The translations under genes were made by a program, and so were the position numbers. Below, in pieces: positions 34,908 through 43,071 of a stretch of 47,002 bases of DNA. The notes beneath the pieces are model-generated. The model was given only the letters and a program-made list of their open reading frames with translations. It was not told the origin of the DNA and ran no database searches. This DNA comes from Curvibacter soli (lineage in GTDB: Bacteria > Pseudomonadota > Gammaproteobacteria > Burkholderiales > Burkholderiaceae_C). Numbering within the stretch: the first letter of the stretch is position 1; each line of letters begins with the position of its first letter. Location: NCBI RefSeq assembly GCF_029211125.1, contig NZ_JARGEN010000013.1:1-47002 (forward strand), given 5' to 3'.

Positions 34908-36416
34908 ATGTCGGTTTCGCTCAAAGCCAAGATCGCCGAAGTGTTCGATGAACCCGGTTGCGACAAGAACCAGGGCAAGAGCGAGAAGGAGCGCAAGAAG
35001 GGCTGCACCAAGCAACTCTCGCCCGGCGCTGCGGCCGGCGGCTGCGCCTTTGACGGCGCGAAGATCGCGCTGCAGCCGATCGTGGACGTGGCGCACCTGG
35101 TGCACGGGCCGATCGCCTGCGAAGGCAATTCGTGGGACAACCGCCACGCCGCTTCGTCGGGCTCGCAGCTCTACCGCACCGGCTTCACCACCGACATCAA
35201 CGAACTCGACGTGGTGTACGGCGGCGAGAAGCGCCTCTTCAAGAGCGTGCGCGAAATCATCGAGAAGTACGACCCGCCTGCGGTCTTCGTCTACCAGACC
35301 TGCGTGACGGCGCTGATCGGCGACGACATCGAGGCCGTGTGCCAGCGCGCCAGCGAGAAGTTCGGCAAGCCGGTGATCCCGGTCAACTCGCCCGGCTTCG
35401 CGGGGCCGAAGAACCTGGGCAACAAGCTCGGCGGCGAAGCACTGCTCGACTACGTGATCGGCACGCGCGAGCCCGAATACACCACCCCCTGCGACATCAA
35501 CATCATCGGCGAATACAACCTGTCGGGCGAGCTGTGGCAGACCAAGCCGCTGCTCGATGCCCTGGGCATTCGCATCCTCTCGTGCATCTCGGGTGACGGG
35601 CGCTACAACGAGATCGCCAGCGCGCACCGCGCCAGGGTGAACATGATGGTCTGCTCCAAGTCGATGATCAACATCGCAACCAGGATGCAGCAGAAGTACG
35701 GCATCCCGTACTTCGAGGGCTCGTTCTATGGCATCGGCGACATGAGCGACACGCTGCGCCAGATATCGAAGCTGCTGGTGCAGCAGGGCGCACCCGCCGA
35801 CCTGCTGGAGCGCACCGAGCGGCTGATCGAGGTCGAGGAGGCGCGGGCCTGGAAGCGCATCGCCCACTACAGGCAGCGCCTGGCCGGCAAGCGCGTGCTG
35901 CTCATCACGGGCGGCGTGAAGTCGTGGTCCGTCGTCGCGGCGCTGCAGGAGGCCGGGCTGGAGATCGTGGGCACCAGCATCAAGAAGAGCACCAAGGAAG
36001 ACAAGGAAAAGATCAAGGAGATCATGGGCGATGACGCGCACATGATCGACGACATGACGCCGCGCGAGATGTACAACATGCTCAAGGAGGCGAAGGCCGA
36101 CATCATGCTGTCGGGCGGCCGCTCGCAGTTCGTCGCGCTCAAGGCGCGCATGCCCTGGCTGGATATCAACCAGGAGCGCCACCACCCCTACGGCGGCTAC
36201 GAAGGCATGGTGGAGCTGGTGCATGAAATCGACCGCGCCATCTTCAACCCCGTGTGGCAGCAGGTGCGCATTCCGGCGCCCTGGGGCGACGACGGGGAAA
36301 CGCTGGGCGCGGTGCGGCAGGCGGCGCCCGGGAGCGCACCGCCGCAGGACATGGGCTTCCTGGCCGACGTGGCACGCAGGGCCATGGGCCTTGCCCCCGA
36401 CGAACTGCCCGCCTGA
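34908..36416 (+). CDS. nifE: FeMo-co scaffold alpha chain NifE
   Basis: This 502-residue NifD paralogue, with NifN, forms the scaffold that converts NifB-co to FeMo-co. Visible are GCAFDGAKIALQPIVDVAHLVHGP, GPIACEGNSWDNR and [18 protein letters not shown], which carry the three cluster cysteines, and EYNLSGELWQTKPLLD. The FeMo-co His ligand of NifD is replaced, as expected for NifE. The start at 34908 follows AGGAG. It is the first gene of a seven-gene plus-strand operon. Confidence 0.96.
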   Translation: MSVSLKAKIAEVFDEPGCDKNQGKSEKERKKGCTKQLSPGAAAGGCAFDGAKIALQPIVDVAHLVHGPIACEGNSWDNRHAASSGSQLYRTGFTTDINELDVVYGGEKRLFKSVREIIEKYDPPAVFVYQTCVTALIGDDIEAVCQRASEKFGKPVIPVNSPGFAGPKNLGNKLGGEALLDYVIGTREPEYTTPCDINIIGEYNLSGELWQTKPLLDALGIRILSCISGDGRYNEIASAHRARVNMMVCSKSMINIATRMQQKYGIPYFEGSFYGIGDMSDTLRQISKLLVQQGAPADLLERTERLIEVEEARAWKRIAHYRQRLAGKRVLLITGGVKSWSVVAALQEAGLEIVGTSIKKSTKEDKEKIKEIMGDDAHMIDDMTPREMYNMLKEAKADIMLSGGRSQFVALKARMPWLDINQERHHPYGGYEGMVELVHEIDRAIFNPVWQQVRIPAPWGDDGETLGAVRQAAPGSAPPQDMGFLADVARRAMGLAPDELPA

Positions 36417-36442
36417 ACGGCACCGCACGGGAGCAATCAGGC

Positions 36443-37858
36443 ATGGCCAGCGTCGTCGAATCCAGGAAAGCTTGCACGGTCAACCCGCTCAAGATGAGCC
36501 AGCCGCTGGGCGCGAGCTTCGCATTCATGGGGCTGGATGCCTGCATGCCGGTGATGCACGGATCGCAGGGCTGCACCTCCTTCGGTCTTGTGCTGCTGGT
36601 GCGCCACTTCAAGGAGGCGATCCCGCTGCAGACCACGGCGATGAACGAGGTCACCACCATCCTCGGCGGCTACGAGAACATCGAGGGCGCGCTGATGAAC
36701 ATCCACAAGCGCAACGCGCCGAAGATCATCGCCATCTGCTCCACGGGCCTCACGGAAACCAAGGGCGACGACGTGCAGGGCTATCTCGTTGCCGTGCGCA
36801 AGCGCAAGCCCGAGCTGGCCGACACCGAGATCGTCTACGTCTCCACGCCCGACTACGTGGGCGCGTTCGAGGACGGCTACAAGCATGCCGTCACCGGTAT
36901 CGTCAATGCGCTGGTCAAGCCGCTGCCCGTGCGGCAGGACCAAGTCACATTGCTGCCGGGCAGCCACCTGTCGCCCGGCGACATCGACGAGTTGCGCGAG
37001 ATCGTGGAGTCGTTCGGCCTTGCGGCCATCGTGCTGCCCGACATTTCGGGCTCGCTCGACGGCCACATCGCGCCCGACTGGCGCGGCACCACCCTGGGCG
37101 GCACCACGGTCGAGCAGATCCGCGCCGCCGGTGCCTCGGCCTTCACCATCGGCGTGGGCGAGCAGACGCGCGAAGGCGCCATGGCGCTGCAGGCCATCGC
37201 CGGCACGCCCTTCGAGGTGTTCGAGCGCCTGACGGGGCTGGAAGTCAACGACCGCCTGCTGCAGCGCCTGGCGCAGCTTTCGGGCCGCCCGGTGCCGGCC
37301 AAGTACCGGCGCCAGCGCAGCCAACTGCTGGACGCCATGCTCGACGGCCACTTCTACACCGGCGGCATCAAGGTCGCCATCGGCGCCGAGCCCGACCTGC
37401 TGCTCGCGGTGGGCAGCCTGCTGCACGAGATGGGCGCCGAGTTGCGCGTGTGCGTGAGCACCACGCAGTCGCCCGCGCACGCGCTGCTGCCCGCCGAGCA
37501 GGTGGTGATCGGCGACCTGGAGGACATGGAGCGCGCCGCCGCCGCCGCCGGCTGCGACCTGCTGGTCACCCATTCGCATGGCCGCCAGATGGCCGAGCGC
37601 CTGAACAAGCCCTTGTTGCGGGTCGGCTTCCCGGTGTTCGACCGCATCGGCAACGCGCACCGCCGCTGCGTCGGCTACCGCGGCACGATGAACCTGATCT
37701 TCGAGGTCGCCAACATGCTGATCGAGCAGATACCGCACCACCACCCGGGCGACTGGCCGCTGACGCCCGAGGCGCAGCGCGCGGTTGCCGCGGCCCCCGC
37801 CGCTGCGGCTGCGGCCATTGCCGCCACCGAGCACGCGACGGCTGCAGCCAGCGCCTGA
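36443..37858 (+). CDS. nifN: FeMo-co scaffold beta chain NifN
   Basis: This 471-residue NifK paralogue partners NifE. It has CTVNPLKMSQPLGASFAFMG, MPVMHGSQGCTSFGLVLLVRHFKEAIPLQTTAMNE and IAICSTGLTETKGDDVQGY. The C-terminus ends in an unusual Ala-rich tail of about 35 residues (from about 437). The start at 36443 has GGGAG upstream; a longer open frame overlaps the end of nifE and is not conserved. It follows nifE by 26 bases. Confidence 0.96.
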   Translation: MASVVESRKACTVNPLKMSQPLGASFAFMGLDACMPVMHGSQGCTSFGLVLLVRHFKEAIPLQTTAMNEVTTILGGYENIEGALMNIHKRNAPKIIAICSTGLTETKGDDVQGYLVAVRKRKPELADTEIVYVSTPDYVGAFEDGYKHAVTGIVNALVKPLPVRQDQVTLLPGSHLSPGDIDELREIVESFGLAAIVLPDISGSLDGHIAPDWRGTTLGGTTVEQIRAAGASAFTIGVGEQTREGAMALQAIAGTPFEVFERLTGLEVNDRLLQRLAQLSGRPVPAKYRRQRSQLLDAMLDGHFYTGGIKVAIGAEPDLLLAVGSLLHEMGAELRVCVSTTQSPAHALLPAEQVVIGDLEDMERAAAAAGCDLLVTHSHGRQMAERLNKPLLRVGFPVFDRIGNAHRRCVGYRGTMNLIFEVANMLIEQIPHHHPGDWPLTPEAQRAVAAAPAAAAAAIAATEHATAAASA

Positions 37859-37889
37859 CATCCCCGCAGGAAGCCACAGGAGAGCCCCC

Positions 37890-38315
37890 ATGAAAATCGC
37901 CTTCGCCACCCAGGACAAGGAGCGCGTCGACGCGCACTTCGGCTGGGCCAAAGCCATCGTCGTCTATGAGGTCACGCCGCAGGGCCACCATTTCGTCGAG
38001 AGCTTCGACTTCGGTGGCAAGCTGGAGGAAGACGGCGACGAGGACAAGCTCGCGCCCAAGCTCGACGCCATCAAGGACTGCGCGATCCTGTACGTGGCGG
38101 CCATCGGCGGCTCCGGCGCCGCGCGCGTGGTGGCGCTGAAGATCCACCCGATCAAGGTGCCGCAGCCCGAACCCATCCACGAGATCCTGGACAAGCTCCA
38201 GCAAGTGCTGAAGGGCACGCCGCCGCCATGGCTGCGCAAGGCGCTGGAGAAGGACGCCCGAAGCGGCGCACGTGCATTCGACTTCGAAGACGAGGAGGAA
38301 GTACACCATGGCTGA
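37890..38315 (+). CDS. nifX: FeMo-co biosynthesis protein NifX
   Basis: This 141-residue member of the NifX/NafY/VnfX cofactor-binding family begins [28 protein letters not shown] and has the [32 protein letters not shown] core. NifX binds NifB-co and the FeMo-co precursor between NifB and NifEN. ACAGGAGAG precedes the ATG. It lies between nifN and the NifX-associated gene, the usual order. A His/Glu-rich tail ends the protein. Confidence 0.94.
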   Translation: MKIAFATQDKERVDAHFGWAKAIVVYEVTPQGHHFVESFDFGGKLEEDGDEDKLAPKLDAIKDCAILYVAAIGGSGAARVVALKIHPIKVPQPEPIHEILDKLQQVLKGTPPPWLRKALEKDARSGARAFDFEDEEEVHHG

Positions 38316-38802
38316 AGCAGCAACCATCGAGGCCCCCGAGGCCGGCGCGGGCGACGAGGCATTCCTGGCCACCCCCTTCGTGCAGCAGCTCGTCAAGCAG
38401 CTGCGCGCGCAGGACACCCATGGCGCCTGGGACGGCAAGAGCGACCTGCAATTGCTCAAGCCCTACATCCACACCGCCGAGGAGCGCCGCGCAATCCCGA
38501 TCATGGGCGACCCGGACCCGGAGACGCTGTGGCGCCTGGAGCTCTTCTACAACGCCATCGCCGTGGCCATCGAGCGCGAGACCGGCCAGATGGTCTCGCC
38601 GATGATGAAGATGAGCCACGAAGGCTTTGGCCGCATGGTGCTCATCGCCGGGCGGCTGGTGGTGGTCAACAAGCAGCTGCGCGACGTGCATCGCTTCGGC
38701 TTCGCGTCGCTGGCCAAGCTGGCCGAGGCCGGCAGCAAGCTCTTCGACGAGGCCGTCGCGATGATCCGCGACTACCCCGCGGTGGCCCGGTATGGCGCGT
38801 GA
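38308..38802 (+). CDS. NifX-associated protein (DUF269 family)
   Basis: This 164-residue protein has the conserved [25 protein letters not shown] and [34 protein letters not shown] segments of the nif-specific DUF269 family. It is almost always found beside nifX and nifE/N; its role in FeMo-co synthesis is not defined. It overlaps the nifX stop by 8 bases, so translation is probably coupled. Confidence 0.92.
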   Translation: MAEAATIEAPEAGAGDEAFLATPFVQQLVKQLRAQDTHGAWDGKSDLQLLKPYIHTAEERRAIPIMGDPDPETLWRLELFYNAIAVAIERETGQMVSPMMKMSHEGFGRMVLIAGRLVVVNKQLRDVHRFGFASLAKLAEAGSKLFDEAVAMIRDYPAVARYGA

Positions 38803-38815
38803 CGGAGGAGTGGAC

Positions 38816-39013
38816 ATGAGCGATGCCGACGAACTCAAGCTGCGCCTGAAGAAGCTCAACGCCCAGGCCACGCAGGCCAAGATGGACCTGCACGACCTGT
38901 CAGAGGAGCTGCCCACCAACTGGGAGCAGATCCTCGCGGTCGCCCAGCGCTGCCACGACGCCCATGCCGCGCTGATGGAGGCGCGCAGGCAGCAGGCCGC
39001 CGCCGCGGCCTGA
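38816..39013 (+). CDS. Small nif-linked helical protein (CCE_0567/DUF683 family)
   Basis: This 65-residue protein is helical: ELKLRLKKLNAQATQAKMDLHDLSEELPTNWEQILAVAQRCHDAH. It matches the small family found after the NifX-associated gene in many diazotrophs. Cyanobacterial members form helical dimers that may bind metal; the function is unknown. GGAG precedes the ATG. The operon order DUF269, this gene, fdxB is standard. Confidence 0.87.
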   Translation: MSDADELKLRLKKLNAQATQAKMDLHDLSEELPTNWEQILAVAQRCHDAHAALMEARRQQAAAAA

Positions 39014-39058
39014 CGCGGCGCGCGCCCTGAAATCCGGCCTGCCAGCAAGGAGCCAGCG

Positions 39059-39364
39059 ATGACCGTCTTCAGTGTCACCCTTCCCAGCGGCGCCACCTGG
39101 ACGCCGACCTTCGTCGCCGGACTCGACGAGGAGAAGTGCATCGGCTGCGGCCGCTGCTTCAAGGTCTGCCCGCGCGGCGTGCTCGAACTCGTCGGCCTCG
39201 ACGAAGAAGGCGGTCGCATCCGCCTCGAAGGCGGCGACGACGAGGATGACGAGTACGAAAGGAAAGTCATGACCATCGCCCACCAGGAGCTGTGCATCGG
39301 CTGCACGGCCTGCGCGAAGATCTGTCCCAAGAAGTGCTACACGCACGCCCCCGCGGCGGTGTGA
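39059..39364 (+). CDS. fdxB: Nif-specific ferredoxin III FdxB
   Basis: This 101-residue ferredoxin has two [4Fe-4S] motifs, CIGCGRCFKVCP (first) and CIGCTACAKICP (second), separated by an acidic insert (EGGDDEDDEYERKV). This matches ferredoxin III encoded in proteobacterial nifENX operons. It is thought to supply electrons for nitrogenase or FeMo-co synthesis. The stop is 8 bases before the nifQ ATG. Confidence 0.92.
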   Translation: MTVFSVTLPSGATWTPTFVAGLDEEKCIGCGRCFKVCPRGVLELVGLDEEGGRIRLEGGDDEDDEYERKVMTIAHQELCIGCTACAKICPKKCYTHAPAAV

Positions 39365-39372
39365 ACGGCGCC

Positions 39373-39969
39373 ATGGGCACGCACGCGCTGCTGATGTCGC
39401 ATGCCGCCGACGCGCGGGACCCGGCGGTGCTCGCGCTGGCCGGCGTGCTTTCGGCGGCCTTCGAGCGCCATGGCCGCGGCCTGCTGCCGATGCCCGGCCT
39501 GGACGCCGCCGCCACGCGCGGCCTGTTCGCGCGCTGGTTTCCCGGCGCCGATGCCGCGCTCGGGCTCGACTGGCCGGCGCTGGCCGGCGCCGACCGCCAC
39601 GAGCCGCGCCGCGACGAAATCGAGGATCTGGCCGCCCTGCTGCGCGACCACGCCGACGGCAATGCCGGCCCCGCGCAGGAGGCGCGGGCCGTGGCCTATG
39701 CGCTCGCCTGCGCGAGCCTGGGCGACAACCATCTCTGGCAAGACCTGTTCCTGCCGTCGCGCCGTGAGCTTTCGGCCTTGATCGGGCGGTGGTTTCCCAG
39801 CCTCGCGGCGCGCAACAGCAACGACATGAAGTGGAAGAAGTTCTTCTACCGGCAGTTGTGCCTGCGCGAGGAACTGCTGATCTGCAAGGCGCCGAGCTGC
39901 GGTGTCTGCACGGACTATGGGCTGTGCTTCGGCACTGAGGAGGCGGCGCCCGCCATGGTCCCGGTGTAG
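39373..39969 (+). CDS. nifQ: Molybdenum donor protein NifQ
   Basis: This 198-residue protein ends with the NifQ signature C-x4-(A/S)-C-x2-C-x5-C, visible as CKAPSCGVCTDYGLC, preceded by MKWKKFFYRQLCLRE. NifQ carries a Mo-Fe-S cluster and hands molybdenum to NifEN. A GTG four codons upstream (39361) is an alternative start that overlaps the fdxB stop. It is the last gene of the nifE operon. Confidence 0.93.
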   Translation: MGTHALLMSHAADARDPAVLALAGVLSAAFERHGRGLLPMPGLDAAATRGLFARWFPGADAALGLDWPALAGADRHEPRRDEIEDLAALLRDHADGNAGPAQEARAVAYALACASLGDNHLWQDLFLPSRRELSALIGRWFPSLAARNSNDMKWKKFFYRQLCLREELLICKAPSCGVCTDYGLCFGTEEAAPAMVPV

Positions 39970-40171
39970 CCGCGAGACTGAGCGCTCCCCGCATGCTTCC
40001 AGGCGGATCATTTCTTGATACTACTGGGGAGTATATAGATAGATATGGCTATTTGATTGCGGTGGCAGATGCATGGTAGGGGAGTATATTGTTCCAGTCT
40101 CCCGCTGCCGGTTTCGCCGCGGAGGCGGGGCCGGCATCAGTGCCTCGCTTTCACGCCTGGCACGCGCTTGG

Positions 40172-40341
40172 AGCTAGTGCAGTGTTCAACGCTATGCAGC
40201 ACATAAAACCGCGCCTTTTGACGCATGGCGGCGTTGCAAATCCTCGCGATAGCGACGGCCATCGCTGTGGTTTGCGCCTTGCCCTGCGCCAAAACGCATC
40301 GCTTTTATTTGTGCCGCATAGCATCGAACACTGCACTAGGC
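40172..40341. repeat. Nested-hairpin element, second type
   Basis: About 38 bases at the left (CTAGTGCAGTGTTCAACGCT and onward) pair with the right end (AGCATCGAACACTGCACTAG) with few mismatches. The centre carries GGCGTTGCAAATC, a short hairpin and GGTTTGCGCCTTG. The same central layout (GGCGTTGCCAATG, hairpin, CCTTGCGCCTCG) is found in the elements at 22910 and 41162 with different arms. Confidence 0.65.
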
Positions 40342-40364
40342 ACGGTGCTTGCAAGGGATGGACG

Positions 40365-40388
40365 CGTTGTGTATTCGGATACATAACA
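40365..40388 (+). promoter_or_regulatory. Putative ModE operator
   Basis: CGTTGTGTATTCGGATACATAACA contains GTTGTGTAT and ATACATAAC as inverted halves around TCGG. As I recall it, the E. coli modA operator has the same kind of CGTTATAT...TACATAACG halves. It ends 29 bases before the ATG at 40418. A modE gene lies 2.7 kb downstream. Confidence 0.55.
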
Positions 40389-40417
40389 AACAATCCGCAC
40401 GACAGAACCGACACGCC

Positions 40418-41044
40418 ATGGATCCGACACGCCTTGCCGACGAACTACCACAGCGCGCCCGCTGGGCGCCCTGCGACCGGGCCTGCTATCGCACGCTGTA
40501 CTGGCCGGCGGGCGAGCTGGGGTTTGCGCACACCGACAGGCTGCCGGCCGGCTGCCTGCCGCTGCTGCCGCAGCCGGCGCACCGGTTGCTGGCCCTGTGC
40601 GACGAGGCAGGGCTGCGCCGGCTGGTGCAGCTGCACATGCAGCGCCTGCGCCTGACGCCGCTTTTTGCCCGGGCGGGCCGCTGCTTCGACTGCGTGGCCC
40701 AGCGGGTGGCCGACTTCGTGGTCGAGTCCTGCGGCGGCCCCCTGTACTACAGCGAGCGCCATGCGCGAATGCAGGCCGGCGCCGGCCTGCCGCTGCTGCT
40801 CGACGAGGAAGGGCGGGAAATCTGGCTGGTGCAGCTCTGGCACGCGCTCGACGACGCGGGCTTCCCGCCGCTGCTGCGCGCCGATTTCTGGAACTGGGCC
40901 GAGCCGCTGTCGGTGCATCTGCTGGCGCCCAAGGCGCGCCGGCGCGACCTCACGCGCTACCCCTACGACACCGTGCGCAGCTGGTTCCTGGCGCCCGAGC
41001 AGGGCCTGCGGCAGGCGCCGCACGGAGGAGACGTCGTGGCATGA
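40418..41044 (+). CDS. Globin-like protein without the proximal histidine
   Basis: The 208-residue protein has a region (about 72-145) that resembles truncated hemoglobins: HMQRLRLTPLF, then FVVESCGGPLYYSERHARMQ and LPLLLDEEGREIWLVQLWHAL, comparable with the GGPxxY...HPRLR...RDAWL pattern of the globin at 26753. The residue that should be the heme-binding His aligns with Gly123. The N-terminal 65 residues are Cys/Pro-rich and unlike globins. A heme-free sensor or binding role is possible; the family call is tentative. It heads a coupled operon behind a ModE-type palindrome. Confidence 0.5.
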   Translation: MDPTRLADELPQRARWAPCDRACYRTLYWPAGELGFAHTDRLPAGCLPLLPQPAHRLLALCDEAGLRRLVQLHMQRLRLTPLFARAGRCFDCVAQRVADFVVESCGGPLYYSERHARMQAGAGLPLLLDEEGREIWLVQLWHALDDAGFPPLLRADFWNWAEPLSVHLLAPKARRRDLTRYPYDTVRSWFLAPEQGLRQAPHGGDVVA

Positions 41045-41484
41045 CAAGCGCTTGCCCTGCGCCCGACCGGGAGCCGGCAGCTTTCTTTGCGCACCTGCGC
41101 GCTGCCTTCGGCCAAACCCTGCAGGGCCCGGCCGGCGCCGAAGCGGCCCTGCAGCAGGCCTGGGAGGCTGAGAATCTTTCGGTCATGCCCGCTCACCACC
41201 CCACAACGCACCCGCTCGGCGTTGCCAATGCGCGCCGTAGCCCGGGCTACGGCTGTGCCTTGCGCCTCGATCGGGCACCTTGTGGGGCGTTGCTCGGACA
41301 GGCCCGAAAAACGCTCAGCCTCCGGGACGACTTCGAAGGCAATGTGGCGATCCAGCGCGAAGGCCAACCGCCCATCGGCCCATCGCCTGCCACAAGGGCT
41401 GCCACAAAAGCTGCCACAAGGGCTGCCCGAGCTGCCGCACCCTGCGCAGCCCGGCTGTCCGACTTTCCGCAAAGGCACGAATGA
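41041..41484 (+). CDS. Coupled ORF containing an in-frame hairpin element
   Basis: This frame of 147 codons starts at an ATGA overlap with the previous gene and ends at an ATGA overlap with the next, which argues that it is translated. Residues 1-41 (MTSACPAPDREPAAFFAHLR and onward) look like normal protein. Residues about 41-95 are encoded by the 162-base repeat at 41162-41323. The rest is low-complexity, with ATRAATKAATRAARAAA. The element has a length divisible by three and leaves the frame open. Function is unknown; it may be a gene degraded by the insertion yet kept as a coupling ORF. Confidence 0.45.
   Translation: MTSACPAPDREPAAFFAHLRAAFGQTLQGPAGAEAALQQAWEAENLSVMPAHHPTTHPLGVANARRSPGYGCALRLDRAPCGALLGQARKTLSLRDDFEGNVAIQREGQPPIGPSPATRAATKAATRAARAAAPCAARLSDFPQRHE
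41162..41323 (-). repeat. Nested-hairpin element, copy 2
   Basis: GAGGCTGAGAATCTTTCGGT at the left and an inverted AGGCTGAGCGTTTTTCGGGC at the right frame the same internal sequence as 22910-23074, in opposite orientation, including the hairpin CCGTAGCCCGGGCTACGG. About 162 bases, no coding capacity of its own. Confidence 0.72.
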
Positions 41485-42491
41485 CCGATTCCCTGCAGCG
41501 CTATGGCGTTTTCCTGAATGTCGAGAACCCCGGCGGCAGCGCCGCGCAGGCGCTCGAAGAGACCATGCGCACCGGTGTCGAGGCCGAGGCCCTGGGCTTC
41601 GACGACGTCTGGGTCGCCGAGCACCACTACAGCCGCTTTGCCATCGGCAGCGCGCCCGGCGCCCTGCTGGGCTACCTCGCGGCCCGCACGTCGCGCGTGC
41701 GACTGGGCACGGGCGCCGCGCTGCTGGCGCTCAACGACCCCGTGCGCGTGGCCGAGGAAGTGGCCACGCTCGATCTGCTGAGCCGCGGGCGCATCGAGTT
41801 CGGGGTGGCGCGCGGCGGGCCGTTCCCGGTGCAATACCGGCATGCGGGGCTCGCATCGCCCGAGGCGGCGCGCGAACGCATGCACGAGGCGCTGGCGCTG
41901 ATCCTGCGGCTGTGGAGCGAGCCGGCCACCTGCCTCGAGGGCCGCTTCTACCGCTGCGACGACCTGTCGATCGAGCCGCGCCCCCTGCAGCAGCCGGTGC
42001 CGGTGTGGCTGGCCAGCCTGAGTGCCGATTCGCGGCGACTGGCCGCCGCGCATGGCTACGGCCTGATGGCCACGCCCTCGGCCGACCTGGCCAAGGTGGC
42101 GGCGCTGCTGGCACCCGAACGCGCGGCGCGCGGCGACTTTCCGTTTGCCATCGCGCGCTTCTTCCATTGCGAGAGCGACCACCGGCGCGCCGTCGAAAAC
42201 GGCCTGGCTGGCGTGCGTTCCTACCCCGGCCTGATGGGGGTGCGGTTCACCCCGGCCAGCATGCCGCCGATGTTTGCGCCGGACGCCAGCGACGCGGTCA
42301 TCCTGGCCAACGCCGTCATCGGCGACCCGGCCCATTGCGCGGCGCGCTTGCGCCTGCTGCAAGAGCAGCTGGGCCCGCACCGTCTGCTGCTGAAACCCGC
42401 AGCCCACGACCCGGCGCAGGCGCGCGCCGCGCTGGGGCTGTTCATGCGCGAAGTGGCTGAAGCAGGCGGTCAGCTTAGGGTCAGCCCTTGA
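41481..42491 (+). CDS. Luciferase-like (LLM) flavin monooxygenase
   Basis: This 336-residue TIM-barrel protein of the bacterial luciferase family has YGVFLNVENPGG, TGVEAEALGFDDVWVAEHHYSRF, RVRLGTGAALLALNDPVRVAEEVATLDLLSRGRIEFGVARGG and VPVWLASLSADS, all typical LLM-class segments. It probably uses reduced FMN and oxygen; the substrate is not predictable. The ATG overlaps the stop of the preceding ORF. Its end overlaps the end of the convergent mop gene by 11 bases. Position behind a ModE-type site links it loosely to molybdenum status. Confidence 0.8.
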   Translation: MTDSLQRYGVFLNVENPGGSAAQALEETMRTGVEAEALGFDDVWVAEHHYSRFAIGSAPGALLGYLAARTSRVRLGTGAALLALNDPVRVAEEVATLDLLSRGRIEFGVARGGPFPVQYRHAGLASPEAARERMHEALALILRLWSEPATCLEGRFYRCDDLSIEPRPLQQPVPVWLASLSADSRRLAAAHGYGLMATPSADLAKVAALLAPERAARGDFPFAIARFFHCESDHRRAVENGLAGVRSYPGLMGVRFTPASMPPMFAPDASDAVILANAVIGDPAHCAARLRLLQEQLGPHRLLLKPAAHDPAQARAALGLFMREVAEAGGQLRVSP

Positions 42492-42909
42492 CGCCGAGGA
42501 CGAGGTGCGAGGCCTTGATGATCGCGGTGGCCGCCACGCCGGGCTTGAGCCCCAGTTCGTGGACCGCTTCCTTGGTGACGATGGCCGCGACGTCGGTGCC
42601 GCCGGGCAGCGTGATCACCACCTCGCTGTTGACGGCGCCGTTCTCCACCGCCTTCACCGTGCCGGCCAGCTGGTTGCGCGCCGACAGGCGCAGGCCGCCC
42701 AGGTCGGTCGTCACCATGACCCAGGGCGCCTTGGCCAGCGCGTAGACCTCGCCGCCGACGGCCAGGCCCAGCGCCTCGACGCTGCCCATCGTGACGATGG
42801 CGACCAGGGTGTCGCCGCTGCCGACCTGGATGTCCACTTCGGCGTTCACGCTGCCGGGCCGCACGGCACTGATGGTGCCCTTGAAGATGTTGCGAGCGCT
42901 GATTTTCAT
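42481..42909 (-). CDS. mop: Molbindin (two Mop domains)
   Basis: This 142-residue protein is made of two Mop/TOBE repeats of about 70 residues: MKISARNIFKGTISAVRPGSV and LRLSARNQLAGTVKAVENGAV, each followed by the VTxxSVEALGL/VTKEAVHELGL and KAPWVMV/KASHLVLG parts. Molbindins store molybdate or tungstate in the cytoplasm. It diverges from modE and could be regulated by ModE or molybdate. The start at 42909 is the conserved MKISARN; the longer frame upstream is not conserved. Confidence 0.93.
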   Translation of the reverse strand: MKISARNIFKGTISAVRPGSVNAEVDIQVGSGDTLVAIVTMGSVEALGLAVGGEVYALAKAPWVMVTTDLGGLRLSARNQLAGTVKAVENGAVNSEVVITLPGGTDVAAIVTKEAVHELGLKPGVAATAIIKASHLVLGVKG

Positions 42910-42974
42910 GGTGGCCCTTCGGTTGGAATGTGTGTGGGATTGACGACGCGTTGTATGCTTTGATTGATAGAAAA

Positions 42975-42990
42975 TGTCGTGAATTCGACA
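42975..42990 (+). promoter_or_regulatory. Putative NifA site upstream of modE
   Basis: TGTCGTGAATTCGACA fits TGT-N10-ACA and is a perfect palindrome. It lies 65 bases upstream of the modE sigma-54 match, close to but slightly nearer than usual NifA spacing. Confidence 0.5.
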
Positions 42991-43055
42991 ATCGATCTCT
43001 CGGTGCTCACCATACATCTTTCCTTTGTATAAGGACAACCATAGAGACCGGTGCT

Positions 43056-43071
43056 TGGCATGAAACTGGCT
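43056..43071 (+). promoter_or_regulatory. Putative sigma-54 promoter of modE-modABC
   Basis: TGGCATGAAACTGGCT has GG at 43057-43058 and GC at 43069-43070 with 10 bases between. It closely resembles the nifB promoter in this window (TGGCATGGATTTGGCT). The predicted start near 43082 leaves a 37-base leader. Confidence 0.6.

Larger units (their letters stand above)
39970..40417. other. Intergenic region with repeats and a ModE-type operator
   Basis: These 448 bases lack a believable gene. They contain GGGGAGTATAT twice (about 40024 and 40082) flanking a TGCGGTGGCAG repeat also seen near 20050. Then come a large imperfect hairpin element (40172-40341) and a palindrome resembling a ModE operator (40365-40388) just before the next gene. 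Frames that cross it on both strands follow the repeats and are rejected. Confidence 0.6.

Noticed and set aside
40089-40655. Open frame of 188 codons across the nifQ downstream region
   Set aside because: It runs through the hairpin element and then out of frame into the globin-like gene; the translation has no family character.
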